Below, one piece after another: positions 33,161 through 46,600 of a stretch of 64,000 nt of DNA. This DNA comes from Rugalucina vietnamica (lineage: Eukaryota; Mollusca; Bivalvia; Lucinida; Lucinidae), in NCBI GenBank assembly GCA_964017185.1, contig OZ024874.1:19948457-20012456 (forward strand), read 5' to 3'. The stretch's first letter is position 1. Every line of letters begins with the position of its first letter. Both the position numbers and the translations under genes were made by a program. The notes beneath the pieces were generated by a model, which was given only the letters and a program-made list of their open reading frames with translations, had not been told where the DNA came from and searched no databases.

Positions 33161-34870
33161 TTGGATATCCATAATTTATTTAAGGATATCCATAATTCAT
33201 TTATGGATATCCTTAATTATGTCTCCCCACTTCAGGGTCGGGAGACATATTGTTTTTCCCTGTGCGTCTGTCTGTCCATCCGTCTGTCACAAATCGTGTC
33301 CGCTCTATAACTTGAAAACCGTTAAAGATTTTTCAATGAAACTTGGTACACTTGTAAACCATGACGAGACGATGTGTCATGCACAAGAACCATAACTCTA
33401 GCTTGAGTATTTTTGGAGTTATTTCCCTTTGATTATTTTCGATACAATTTGGTGGATGCTGTATAACTTGAAAACCGTTTAAGATTTTTCAATAAAACTT
33501 TGTACACTTATTAAGCATGATCAGATGATGTGTCATGCGCAAGAACCATAACTCTGGCTTGAGTATTTTATGAGTTATTTCCTTTTAATTATTTTCCATA
33601 CAATTTCGTGTCCACTCTATAACTTGAAAACCGTAAGAGAAATTTCAGTGGAACTTGGTACACTTATAAAGCACGATGAGACGATGTGTCATGCACAAGA
33701 ATTATAACTCTTGCTTTCATATCTTAGGAGGTATTTCCCTTTGATTATTTTTCCATACAATTTCATGTCCACTCTAACTTGAAAACCAGAAGAAATATTT
33801 CAATGAAACTTGGTACACTTATAAAGCACGATGAGATGATGTGTCATGCTAAAGAACCATAACTCTTGCTTGCATGATGAGACGATGTGTCATGCACAAG
33901 AATCATTACTCTTGCTTTCATATCTTTGGAGTTATTTCCCTTTGATTATTTTCCATACAATTTCGTGCCCGCTCTATAACTTGAAAACCGTAAGAGATAT
34001 TTCAATGAAACTTGGTACACTTATAAAACAGAATGACAGGATATGTGATGCACAAGATCTATAACTCTTGCTTGCATATTTTGGACATGCACGTAGAAGG
34101 GGGTAGACATCAGTTTTCACATAGAAAACAAATTCTAGTTTATTTATGGATATCCTAAAAAATTAAGGATATCCATTAATATTTTTGGATATCCTAAAAT
34201 GAATTATGGATATCCATAAATGAATTATGGATATCCTTAAATGAATTATGGATATCCTTAATTGAATTATGGATATCCTAAAATACATTTTTGGATATCC
34301 AAAAATCACGACAAATGGATATCCATAATTCTATTTTTGAATATCCAAAAATCGAATTATGGATATCCTTAAATCAGCTTATTTAAGGATATCTTAAGAT
34401 GTATTTTAGGATATCCAAAAATAATCTTGATATTAGGATATCCATAATTCGATTTTTGGACATACCCATAATTCTACTTTAGGATATCCTTAAATGTTCT
34501 GATTTAAGGATATCCATAAATCGATTTTAGGATATCCACAATTAATTTTTACATTGTATCCCTTAGGAACGAACATCATTTTTTGATTTAAAGATATCCT
34601 TAAATGAATTATGGATATCCTAAAATACAGTCCTATTTTAGGATATCCATAATTCATCCATAATTCATTTATGGATATCCATAAATCGAATTATTGATAT
34701 CCAATATTAGCCCGATTTTAGCATATCCTTAAATCGAATTATGGATATTCAAAAATAGGATTGTATTTTAGGATATCCATAATTTGATTTAAGGATAACA
34801 TAAAATCAATTTATGGATATCCAATATTCAGCCGAGTTAAGGATATCCATCAATCGATTTTAGGATATCC
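33161..34870. repeat. GGATATCC palindrome array, split by an element
   Basis: Units of roughly 20-35 bp carry the palindrome GGATATCC flanked by A/T words such as ATTTAA or CATAAAT. By eye there are 22 exact GGATATCC in 34142-34870 and 3 in 33161-33215, plus near-matches. The element at 33216-34141 sits between the two parts. The flanking words are also inverted, so units can pair with one another. Confidence 0.85.
33216..34141 (+). mobile_element. Hairpin-headed minisatellite element, family E
   Basis: The head ATGTCTCCC..GGGAGACAT is a hairpin, followed by a (GTCTGTCC)n tract. Five to six monomers of about 140-180 bp follow, each with TATAACTTGAAAACCGT, TTGGTACACTTAT and GATGTGTCATGC. The end GGGGGTAGACAT complements the head. 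Confidence 0.8.
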
Positions 34871-35016
34871 TCGCGGAGGTGGTTCTAACGAGTACCCACA
34901 ATCTATGTTTTGGAACAAAAATAAGAAGATAGGTATATACCCCTGTATACCCCAGTTTTATAGAAGTGGGGTTTAAGGGTGTAAACATTTCACGGACATG
35001 AACAACTATCCTGATG
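34871..35016. mobile_element. Palindromic MITE family P1, half copy
   Basis: Only one arm remains, from the palindrome centre (GCGGAGGTGGTTCTAACGAG) through TTTTGGAACAAAAATAAGAA to ATCCTGATG. The missing half would lie where the GGATATCC array now is. Confidence 0.7.
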
Positions 35017-35869
35017 AAATCATATGATAGTATCCGGAAGCCGGGGAACCTTGGTAAAACTACATGAAAAAGTGCTTGCTATTAAAACAATATTCAGAAT
35101 ACTATTTTAGGCCAGTTTTTTTTTTAATAAGTTGGTTTTCAGGAATTTTTTCAAAAATTTGGGGTAGGAGGAGGTAAAAAAAAAAAAAAAAAAGTCAGCA
35201 TTCCAGTTTAACATCTTCTGAAATTTAGCGTTTACTAACTCTTGGCTAAGTACTGTGTGTTTAAAATATTCAGTCTTTCATGATTTATACTGCATTTAGT
35301 TTTACCTGGAATAAACCTTTTAACCTAAAATAATTGTTTTCGTTTTTGTGTCATACCTGATTGGAAATCTTAAATAGTACAGGGCAGTCTCGCTATAAAG
35401 CACATTGAATTAATGCGGCGTTGGATATAATGCGAGGGCGCCTTGGATCCGAAATTTTCACCCACCCACTTATATATATATAAAAAATAAAATAAAAAAA
35501 AAGATCACGGAAAAAAAATTGTGGCGATGCCAAAGCGCCGTTTTACCCTTATATCCTATATTGTGTTACAGTTTATAAGTGTTTATTTGCAGGTGAATTC
35601 GCTGATAAAAAGATCGTTTGCAGGGCATTCGCCAAGGTTGAGTTTTCTTTCAGTTTCCCTTTATCATATAAAAAAAGAAAGAAAGAAAGAAAAAAAAAAA
35701 AAGATCGATCGTCAGGCATTCGCCAAGGTGCAATTTTCTTAAAGTTTCTCTTTATGGTATTATGAGAACAATTAATGTTAATTATCTTTTGTGCATTCAA
35801 AACTGAAAGATCACGTTTCTAATAGAAAGCATAGTGTGTGTACGAACCGTGCCGGCTGGGAATCTCTCA
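35017..35869. repeat. Low-complexity stretch with a local duplication
   Basis: It contains a run of about 20 A (35177-35194) and a TA/A tract near 35470-35505. The block GCATTCGCCAAGGTTGAGTT/GCATTCGCCAAGGTGCAATT is repeated about 100 bases apart around a GAAAGAAAGAAAG tract. GTCTCGCTATAAAGC..ATAATGCGAGG near 35388 resembles a pogo-type MITE. No gene. Confidence 0.5.
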
Positions 35870-36125
35870 AGAAAAGGAGGATGGATAATCGACACATTGC
35901 TTTACCAAGGTCTGAAGGGTAAAGCCAGAACACATACAGATGACCTTATCCCCAAGACTAGGCTTTGTACAAATAATCACTCCATGGCATTTCAGCTACC
36001 ATAGAGGCCTATAATGTAGGTTCTTACCCCAGACTATCAGGGACTGGAATGACCTCACTGACTCTATGTTTTCCACTGCTGAAATGTCAGATGATTATGT
36101 GTGTCCAAGTTCGCTTCCCTCGTGC
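35870..36125 (+). pseudogene. LINE reverse transcriptase C-terminal remnant
   Basis: Frames read GLKGKARTHTDDLIPKTR and NNHSMAFQLP, then, after frame changes, PQTIRDWNDLTDSMFSTAEM. These are hallmarks of the C-terminal end of a LINE-type ORF2 common in marine invertebrates. It is short, frameshifted and dead. Confidence 0.75.
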
Positions 36126-36129
36126 ATTC

Positions 36130-39100
36130 TATGAATTAATTTCTCCCCCATCCGAACCCCCTGGTGAAATAATGTCATTTGACGTGTCACCAGTCAACTA
36201 TTCAGATAAATAGGCATGCTTAATTTTTTTTAGGTAGGGCCATATGGTCTATGCCTTAAAAAATGTGGCCATGGATAAAACCATGATCCAAACTGCGAAG
36301 ATTAAACAACTCACCATGGTTAATCTGACAAGGCATATTGTTTGACTATGACGAGCAATGATCAGTTGAGGGTTCACTGAGTGATCATATACTGGTGTAC
36401 CCGAACTTCGAGGACATAAGCACGTTGGGTTTCTCTGATTTCTATAAATAACATCAAAAAATATAAATTTAGAATAAAATATTTTTTTAACATCAAAGGA
36501 ATAAAATGCCCACAAAAAATCAAAAATAACTTTTAAATTCTTACCAGAACATATCAATTTTTCCAGTGACCTAATTCATCTGCCATTTTGTAAACATACA
36601 AAAAGTTCGAGGACCCGGATGTATTGAACTTTTAAGAGGCACCAAATGGGGTAGAAAGAAAATGATGGTGAACAATAAATAACAACATATCAAACCATAA
36701 GATTTTATTATAGTAACTTTATTATACATTTTATAACTTTCATAATTGTCTGTTTTCTGTTATGTTACTGGTGCCAGCTAATTTCTTTTCAAAGATCATA
36801 ACTTAAAGATGTTAGTTTACATTGAATGGCTGAAATATAGGGATTTGTTTTCCTAAACGTAAGGACCAGTCTGACCTCATGATTTGCACACCTTCAAAAA
36901 AGCTATAACAATAGCTTGTTGTGTCTGGGCCAATCTATACCCTACAATGGGAACAAAATCTCAACTTGGGTGTGGTAGTAATTCTTTACTAATTCACCAT
37001 AAGTTTCATAGGAACAGTTTCCTTTAAAAAGGAAACAATTCCCCATTTGAGGCCTCAAACGAATATCCAATGGTAGCTCACCTTGAACTGGGTCACAATG
37101 GCTGAAGCAGACGACCAGTAGGCATGAGTTTGGAAATCAAATGATTTGGAAATATTGGCTTATACATGGGGGTAAGAAAGTTTTAGTGAAAATGGCTCAT
37201 TTTTAACACTGTTAAATATTTTAATCAATATAGTTTTCCCTCTGATTGGATTTTTTGTGACTGGCTTTTCAAAAAGAAAGACTTGACTCTGGGTTTTCTG
37301 ACACGTGTTTCTGGAGCAGATGGAAACAAAGGTATACCGATTATATGACAACAAATGACGTCATCGAACTTATTGAATCCTCGAAGTTGAATGAAACCAC
37401 TATATTTAGAAGCCACAGTAGCTTGTCATTCTGGGGCTCTGCGGTATTCTCGACAGTGGATGTGGGCATTGCATGTATTTATTGCGGAAATTAGCCTGGC
37501 CATTGTCATTCAAGCCGATCTTTGGCATCTTAGTGCGATGAACAACGTTTTTTCGGCTCGTCTCGACGAGTCTTCTAGCTTTTTAAAAGCTATCCTTGTG
37601 GTTTCCTACTCACGTTTCGGAAGCGTGTAAGATGTAACGGAAAAATTGATTGGTCAAAAGCCAGAAGTAAAATTGCAGTCTACCAATGAAAACCGAGAAA
37701 AGAAATCGATCGATTTTACATTTCTTTGCGCATGTCTAATGGCACATTTGTTTAATAAAGACGGCGTAAGCATCTGTGCGGCGCACAATGATAAAAGCAG
37801 GTACCGCCGGCCGGAATGTCGGAACGTCACCGAAAAATAAAAATTAAAAAATTCAATTTTATTTTTTTTCCATTTTGCGTGAAATTACGGTCGGCGGAAC
37901 GGAAAACCGATAAATTAAAAAATACTGGCCTTATTAAAGCGTATCGATTGCCTCATTTCTAGGAGCCAATTTGTTCATGTTAAATCTGAGTTGCCAAACA
38001 CTTCACCCAGTTTCAATGCGAGAGGATTTAACTTAAAACATGCAAGTGCAAAAGTGTCAATATACCAACATCTGGAGCATTTCGCTCTTCAGAACTGGTT
38101 GCTGGGGAAGAACCGTGTTTTGCGATTATTTGAAAATGTTTATTAAATTTAAATTTAACATGCAAATTTAACATTAACACCGATTTAATTTGTGCACTTT
38201 CAGTATACAACGCCACTGACTTCAATATGCTAAACTATCTTTAAGGGAGCGCTGCTCAGGAACAGTCTGATCAGAATTCCTAATTGAACGGACCTTCTGA
38301 CAACTTCTCCATGATTACTTGGTAATTTCTTTCAATTACATATAAAATATCTATTTATGAATTTAATTTTAATTTTACAAATATTTACCTTGCCTATCAT
38401 AAAATAATGGTTTATTATATTGATTTTTGTTAGAATTTAGCAATTACATAATTACATCAATTATTGATTTTTTTTTCTCTTGATCCCGTCAAACCTCAAT
38501 TTTACTATATAAGTATAGGTTTGAAGGGATTAAGTTCCACACGGAGATGTTTCCATGATGTACTCAGCTGTCTACTATAGAACCAATAAGCATCAACATA
38601 AAGGAATTTACAAAAATAACACAACTATTTTCCAGGACCGGACGATCCCGGTTTTTTAATACTATTTTTAAAGCACGACCTTCAACTCAATAGTGACCCG
38701 AAACGAAAGTGAAAGTAGAATGACAAGTTTAAACAAGATAAACTAATATTGAATTCATTATTTTTTTAAAGTTTTCGTTTTCTTTTTTCGCATTCAAGAG
38801 TAAGAATTTCAGGTAAGAATTCTTGGTAGCTTATTCGCGAATTCGTTGGACCTTTCTACCGGTGGTAGTATATTTTCCTGCTAGATTGCCCCTGCAATGA
38901 ACAACTTGTCATCAAGTGGATCAAGGCGAACGTGTTGTTGATATGTCCTATTTAAATGCGCATGCAATTTCTGAAAATGATCTTGATACTGCACGATAAG
39001 GCCTTTCGGTCTTTTGAATTCACCAAGGCATTTCCAGAGACTGGTTTGCGAGATGACCAGTCGAGGCTTTATCATGTAATGTTGATATTTCCTATATATC

Positions 39101-39252
39101 TTTGAGCAAATTCATATCTAAATTTTTGGAAATAAACATTTTCTTTAATTTCCTGAAGAGTTTTTTTTTTCTTTTCATAAAGGCACATATTAACGTTGCA
39201 TATGAACAAACTGCTAATCACGAACAGTGTCCACAATATACAATAACTGTTT
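36130..39252. other. Intergenic, nothing recognised
   Basis: Only short reading frames were seen; none shows a family motif. The 64-residue minus frame at 38881-39075 looks protein-like in composition but matches nothing I know. Confidence 0.35.
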
Positions 39253-40576
39253 TTAGCTCACCTGAGCCGTCAGGCTCACAAGGTGAGCTTATAGTATACC
39301 CATGCTCCGTCGTCCGTCCGTCCGTCGTCCGTCCGTCGTCCACCTTTTTTCAAAGATCTTCTCCTCTGAAACCGCTTGGCCAATCAAAGCCAAATTTTAC
39401 ATGAAGCATCTATGGGAAGGGGGAACCAATGTGTATATAAATAATCCAGGTCACATGACCAAGATGGCCGCCATGCCCATATATGGTAAAAACCCTTCAA
39501 AAATCTTTTCTCCGGAACCACTGGACCGATTTCAACCAAACTTGGCATGAAGCATTAATGGCTCAAGCACTACAATGTATATATAAATCATGACCCTATG
39601 ATGACCTTGACCTATTTTACGGCAAGGTCAACATAGGTCGCGAATGCATTTGAATGGGAAAAATTGTTAAATTGTCATTTAAAGGAAAAATCTTGCAGAA
39701 AATGAGCAGTAGGACTGAATATTAATGATTCTGAAAAAAATTGGGCACCAGGGGCTCATCCGCCCCCACCCCGGGGCAATATACATGTATATCTCCATAA
39801 TATTCAAACATCTTCTCCTCTGAAACCGCTTGGCCAATCAAAGCGAAATTTTATGTGAAGCATCAATAGGAAGGGGTAACAAATATGTATATAAAAGATC
39901 CAGGTCACATGACCAAGATGGCCGCCATGCCCATATATAGTAAAAACCGTTCAAAAATCTTCTTCTCCAGAACCGGTTGACCGATTTCAACGAAACTTGG
40001 CACGAAGCATCGATGGCTCAAGCACTACAATGTTTATATAAATCATGATCCTGTGATGACCTTGACCTATTTTACGGGAAGGTCAACATAGGTCACCAAT
40101 GCATTTGAATGGGGAAAACTTTTAAAATGTCATTTAAAGTGAAAGTCTTGCAGGAAATGGGCAGTAGGACTGGATATTAATGATTCTGAAAAAAATTGGA
40201 CCCCAGGGGCTCATGTGCCCCCACCCCGGGGCAATATACATGTATATTTCCATAATATTCAAACGTCTTCTCCTCTGAAACCGCTTGGCCAAACAAAGCT
40301 AAATTTTAAGTGAAGCATCTATAGAATGGGGGAATCAATGTCAACATGGGTTGCCTGTGCATCTGAATTGGGAAAACTGTTAAAATGTCATTTGAAGGAA
40401 AAAGCCAACAGGAAATTGGCAAATGGACAGAATATTGAAGATTCTGAAAAAAGAAAATGGCCCAATGGCTTATCTGCCCCTGCACTGGAGTTAAATACCA
40501 TAATATTCAAACATGTTTATTGGTATATGCAGCTGATCTCAGGTGAGCGTTTACAGGACCATTGGTCCTCTGGTTA
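39253..40576 (+). mobile_element. Hairpin-headed minisatellite element, family B, copy 2
   Basis: The head GCTCACCTGAGCCGTCAGGC..AGGTGAGC and a (CGTCCGTC)n tract are followed by three monomers starting near 39358, 39812 and 40268 (period about 455). The end is GGACCATTGGTCCTCTGGT. TGACCTTGA occurs at 39602 and 40057. It ends about 25 bases before the start codon of the NB-ARC gene. Confidence 0.82.
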
Positions 40577-40600
40577 TTATTTAACCATAGACATGCAGAT

Positions 40601-43600
40601 ATGGCTGATGAAATGATGACTAAACGGCCCTCCTTACAATCACAGTATTCAAGTTTTGAGGACACAGCCACAGTTCATCCATTAAGGAATTTACTGCTGT
40701 CAATACGAGATGAAATTGAAAAGGAAGCGACCCATCAGATGATTTGCATGTGTAAATACCAACTTGGTGATCAGTATGAAGACTTGGTGAAAGAGTGTGA
40801 CATCCTTGCTTTCTTCAAGTACGTACAAAGTATTCTTGCACACCAGACAGAAATTGCCACACTTTTTGCCTGGGTGATAAAATTGCATCTCACCCAGGTG
40901 TTCTCACCCAGGCTAAGTGCGCCAAAAAAAATACGCAAAACCTTGAAATAAACCAGATTTGGGGGGTTGTTGTGCAAGAAAAAGAATCTAATATGGTGTT
41001 CTTTTCTAGATGGAAGTTTCCAACCCTCGGGATGACCGTGCTGAGCGGAACCTCGGCGGAGCCTCGGTTCCGCTCAGCACGGTCATCCCTTGGGTTGGAA
41101 ACTTCCATCTAGAACAGAACCCCATATAAGATTCTTATATTCTTCTCGCGCGCTTGATGTGGTTGGATTTTGCGATAAAGTATTTAAAGGTACAACTCCG
41201 GTGCCTAAATTGAAAAAAATGGTAGAACGTACTGGCATCGCTCACGAAGAATCATCTCAACAGTTTAATCTTTGTGTTTGAGCACTAAGGACGATTGTGC
41301 TAATTTAATGTCTGTTTCTATTTCAGTGTTTTAGAGTCTAAACATGGTACAGAGTATGCAGTAAATTTCATGGAAACATGCTTAGAGCATGAACAGCTTT
41401 ACGGTGATTTTGGTATGTTAGTTTTAATGGAAGTAAGGATTTGCTCATACAAAGAAACATATGTTACAGAATAATTGGATTATTCTGTCTTTAGGTCGAC
41501 ATAACCTGAACGTCTACATGATACAAATGTGTCATGAATTTTTATTTTGAGTTTAAATAGCATTACACAATGTAAGCAGGCGTTTCTTTTCATCCATATC
41601 TCACATTCACTTATTGATTATGCTTACAATTTAAACCTTGTTGAAGAACAATTAAGACTTGTATTACTTTCATAAGACTGACTATGTTTTTACAGGTTCC
41701 TGTAAATTGTCAGGCCAGGTGCAACAATACAAGGAAGAAAAGGCACAATATTTGTCTGAAAGTCCCATAGATCCAAACATTATTGGGAGAGAAGATTATG
41801 TTGCTGAAATCATTGAGACATTACAGAATGACACCAAAGTATACCTAGGTACAATTACGTCCGAAAATGGACCCATCCTTCTTTTAAATGAGTAAGATGG
41901 ATTTTTTTATTCAATAAGAGCGATAAACGAGTTATTGTAGAATGATCTAGGTTTTTTTTTTTTAAATTTTATTTTCAAATCCATTTAAAACTGTTTTAGA
42001 ACCCACTTCCACTCGATTCATGACTTCATGACAAGTAGCATGAAGAAACACGTGTAAAATTTCTTACGACTCGTGTATGGATCCCTGTTAACCATATTTT
42101 GCTACAAATTATTTGACTCGCAAATTATCTAAGCTGACATTGAATAAGACAACATATTTAGAGGCAAACTACCCTATTGTTAACCATTCCTGTGTATAAA
42201 CGGTTTAAAAGATAACTGATTTTTATACTGAAAAAAGTGTGCTTGAACTGTAAACGAATAAAACTTTGTTGTTTTTCCATACAGGCGTGTTGATCTGTGG
42301 CGAGAGCGGCATTGGAAAATCGAGCCTTGGTAGAGATGTGTGTCACAAACTCAGAAATAGTGACAATCACTGGCAAATAAAGCCTATAAATCTCAGGTAC
42401 TATTAATCAGTAACGTTATTTTTTGTATATAAAAAAAAACAATCATCATTTTCCATATTTTTATGTCGTTCTTTTATAAAATTTTGTGTCCTTTATGAAT
42501 TTTCGAATAAAGATATTGTAGCTAAATTAGCAGCCCAAAAGAAACACCCTTTAAAAAGCTGTTCTGCTTTTTAATGTGCATGTATTATTTGCTTCCAGAT
42601 ATAGTGTTGGTTGTTATGTTATTCTGTGTAAAAAGTTTGTGTTGAATAGAAATATAGACTTGCAAGTATTTTGAAATATAGACTTGCAAGTATTTTGAAA
42701 TATAGACTAGCAAGCAAGTATTTTGAAATATAGTCGACTAGCAAGTACTTTGGAAGCAATTACATGTGACATAGTTCTATTTTATAGAGGCGTAACTACT
42801 TTGAGAGAATTTCTACAAGCTCTTGCTATGCAATTCTTCGACTGCTGGACAAAATTGGATCTAGGTACCGACTTTCTGAGATCAAAAGTACTGGATTCCA
42901 TTAGAGATATTTTAAAATACAGTAAGTTTCTTTTTCGTTTCACCATGTGCCATCAAAATAAAGTTATAGTTACATTTTGGTGAAGACAACTTTCAAGGGT
43001 CGTTTTATTTGTTTACTATGAGTCTATGCTCAAGCAAATTTATCAACAAATGATCAATTCGATTCATTAGTCGAGAGAATCTAACCGTCATTATTGCAAA
43101 CTTCATCTTTCCTCATTGTTATACGCACCTTTGGACAATGTTATTCATAAGCATGTAGGGTAAAAGTAGACAATGATCAGGAAATGGCACACTCAGAAAG
43201 AAATTCCCACTCAAGAGACCGAGGTGGGAAAATATATTAACAATCAGGTACTTATGCTTAGAAAGCATATATCAAGCCGAGTGAGCAGCTATTTTCCCAG
43301 TAGATGGCTACTCAGTTACCCAAACTGAACTAAATTAAGATTATTCAAATTCTTTTTTCTTCGTTTTACATCCTATGTTAAATGGTACCATTCCAAGACA
43401 CTTGTGATTAACGTGATATTGAAAGATATTTTGGCTTTCAGAGTGTATCATCTGGCTGGACAATATAGACTGCCTTTGTGACAATGAAGACGAAATGAAA
43501 GGTTTAGAAGACTTTCTTAACGAGATGGTCGACTTGTTGTTTAAGGACGATGCATGTCAGGTGAGTTTTTTTCATATATCACAAAGCAAACACGTCGTAG

Positions 43601-46600
43601 TGTTGGATTTCAGCAAGGTAATTCCATAATGTATGTAGTTTAGTTTAAATGTTTCAGATATTGGACAATAAAAAATCATTAAATCCCTTAGTGCAAGACA
43701 TTCTTATAACGTCTATTCTAATGAGCAAATTTCTCTTTGGGGAAATATATCATGAGAGTGACAATTCAATCCTTATGATCATATGCCTAGTCTGTCGTGA
43801 AAAGCCTATGTTTTAAAAGGTTTGCCAAATTAGGGAAGTTGCAAATTTAAGTACCTTTACAGACAAAGCTATTGGTGACGATTTCAACAAATAAACCTCA
43901 CAATGTATCCAAGTACTTCAGGATTGTTGAACTGGGTCGTTTGTCTTCTCAAGTCACTCACGAGTTTCTCAGACGGCAATCAGGAATCTCAGAGGAGGTA
44001 ATAAATCCCTTATCAAATACTCAGGTATAAAATTTAGATCCTTTGGAAGTAGTGAAAACATTCAAAGTGAGACAATATGAGCTAAATTGTGAAGATAATA
44101 ACTAGATGTCCTGTTTTACGTCCGAAAAATGGACCAATCAACTAAAGCTACAGTTTGCAAAACAAAGACACGCCAATCACCTAAAAGTTCGGAGTTGATA
44201 TGAAGCTTTGTCTTACAATATTTTCAGAAGCGATGGCGGTCCTAATAACTGTTCCCCGTACATCATCCATTGTGCAATATTTTCCTGTCAGCGAAGATAT
44301 TCTAAGATATCAGAAATTTATCTGTTTAGATTCATTTTCTAACCAGCGTTTAATGTACGTGGATGATCCAATAATGAATGAGACTTATTGAATTATTTCT
44401 ATGTAAATAAATTTGACTTATTATGAATATCTTGTTAACATTGCTCAATATTGTGCGCACACGATGCACTGGTTAAAATTCAATTGTAGACAACTACCCT
44501 CTGATGCTTAGCAACGAGAGAATGTGAGTCAAATGTCTTTGGCCACGTGGTACTTATGCACATAAAATGGGTTGCCATGGCAATTGGTGATAAAATTTCC
44601 GATCACGGCACACTGTTATTTATAGCGTTTATAACTAGCTTGATGCTCTGCAAATATCATTTACATACAGCTCATAGTTCAAGTAGGCTGAGCATTTTTG
44701 CGAGAAAAGGGGGGTTTTAGTTGCGAAAAGAATCAGTGATTTTGGGGGTAGGGGTAAGAAACATCTGATAACCTGTGTATACATGACACAATATATTGTT
44801 TTCAGCCTTGAAATGATCAATTATGGGGTAAATATTGCAAATGAATTTCAAAAGGGACGCCTGACCTTTTCATTTTATGTTGCCTAGCAACGATATAATT
44901 TTTAAAATGTTATAAGCCAGAATTCATAGAGGAAAATGGTTGCTAGGCAACCACCTTTCGATCACTAGCGCAAGACTCGAATTGACCGAAGCAAAATATT
45001 TCAGAGATGAATGATAAGCACGAGTAGTACTTAAATAACCGTAGCAACCAAAGTTGTTGAGTAAATTTGATAAAACACGCTCCTTAGAGAGATCAGATGT
45101 GTATCTAGTAAACCAAAGTAGTTAACTTGAGCCGGTCAAAAGGGTTTATAGAATAAGAGAAAAGTCTCAATCATTATTGGATCATCCTCGTATTTGGTCC
45201 CTTTGGATAATACTAGACTTTGAGATGACTGCCCTCTTGAAAGTTGCAAATTTACAATTATTCTCTTTGGCTCCATGTTGCCAAATCTAAACGGTCAGTT
45301 TATTGAGGCTTGAGTAGCCGGAATGGCGGTATGACGTACCCCTTTCTCATTAATACGTGTATATCCACTGCCTTAAAGGATCTTAGTTTTACTTTTTAAT
45401 CATTATGATCATACGACATATCAGTTTACTTTGGCAACTCTCATTTGTTTTATTTTACTAGGTCGGCTTCAGTGGTCTGTGTGGAAGAATCAGCGGACAT
45501 CCGTTGGCTTTGCGAATAACTACAAGTACACTTAGAACCGGAAAATACACAGATTCTACTGAATCAGTGCCTACGGATAATGACCTTGACAACATTTTCG
45601 AGACGGCTTTTCTCAGTTTGGATAAACCATTACAGACTCTGATGATACAGTTGTCCGTGTTTGGAACCGTTCCTTTCAGGCTAGAAAACGCTATCAGTGT
45701 CGCGAGTGATTTTGTAACTTATTCCAACACTTGTGACAGTGCCAGTCGGAACTTGATTTATAATTTGATGGCGGAATCGACCCAACTGAGATTATCGAAC
45801 TTTGTTGAGCATTGGAATAGTGACCGGGATCCAAGCAGTCATTTTTCATTACATCCTCTAATATCCAGATGTCTTCAAAACTTCAAGCATACAGATGTGT
45901 TCATTCAAGCAAAGGAATCATTTTGCATGTGTTTTTGTGCAAAAATCTGCAGTTTTGCAAAACAGATGGACTGCGAGGAACAAACAAGGATGAACTCTTA
46001 TTTGCTTCACAACTTTCATCATTTTAAAACATGGTTCCATTATGTTATGAATGATTCTTTACCAGTGGACAAATTCTACGGAAGGAGTCACAGTAGGTCG
46101 ATGTTGCTTCAGTGCAGGATATGGAGAGTAGCCCTGACCGTGTTACAAACTTCTGATCAATTCGTCTTTCTTGAACAACAGACCAAGTTGGCAAACCAGT
46201 CCAAGAAATGGCTCCCAGTTGATTTGTGGTTAACATTTCAAGCTGAATGGTGTATTCATGAGAACCAGCCAGAATCTGCCTTTCAAATGATCTCACAAGT
46301 TTCTGAGAAATATCAGATCCTCACGCCTGAAGTCATATGCAACAAGGAAGACACTAACAAGACTACCTCCAAGCTTCATTCGTCTCTACAACAGATTATT
46401 GACAACTGCCCAAAACCAGAAGTGTTCGACGTAGTAGCTGTCTGTGGATTTCTTTGTAAAAATCATAGCATTTTACTCAGGATGAATAATAATCATTTGC
46501 AATCTAAACTCTACCTCAAAGAAGCATTGAGACTTTTCTCAGGGAAAATTGGAAGTATGGGTGTTTCAAGAGAAATATGCAAGGAAATGAAACAGTCCTT

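Noticed and set aside
33161..34870. CRISPR-like array (regular palindromic repeats)
   Set aside because: Repeats have no constant length or unique spacers, and this is animal DNA.
44228..44354. Used as exon 7 of the NB-ARC gene
   Set aside because: The phase does not match exon 6. The exon at 43863-43997 fits both neighbours in phase and gives the expected motif.
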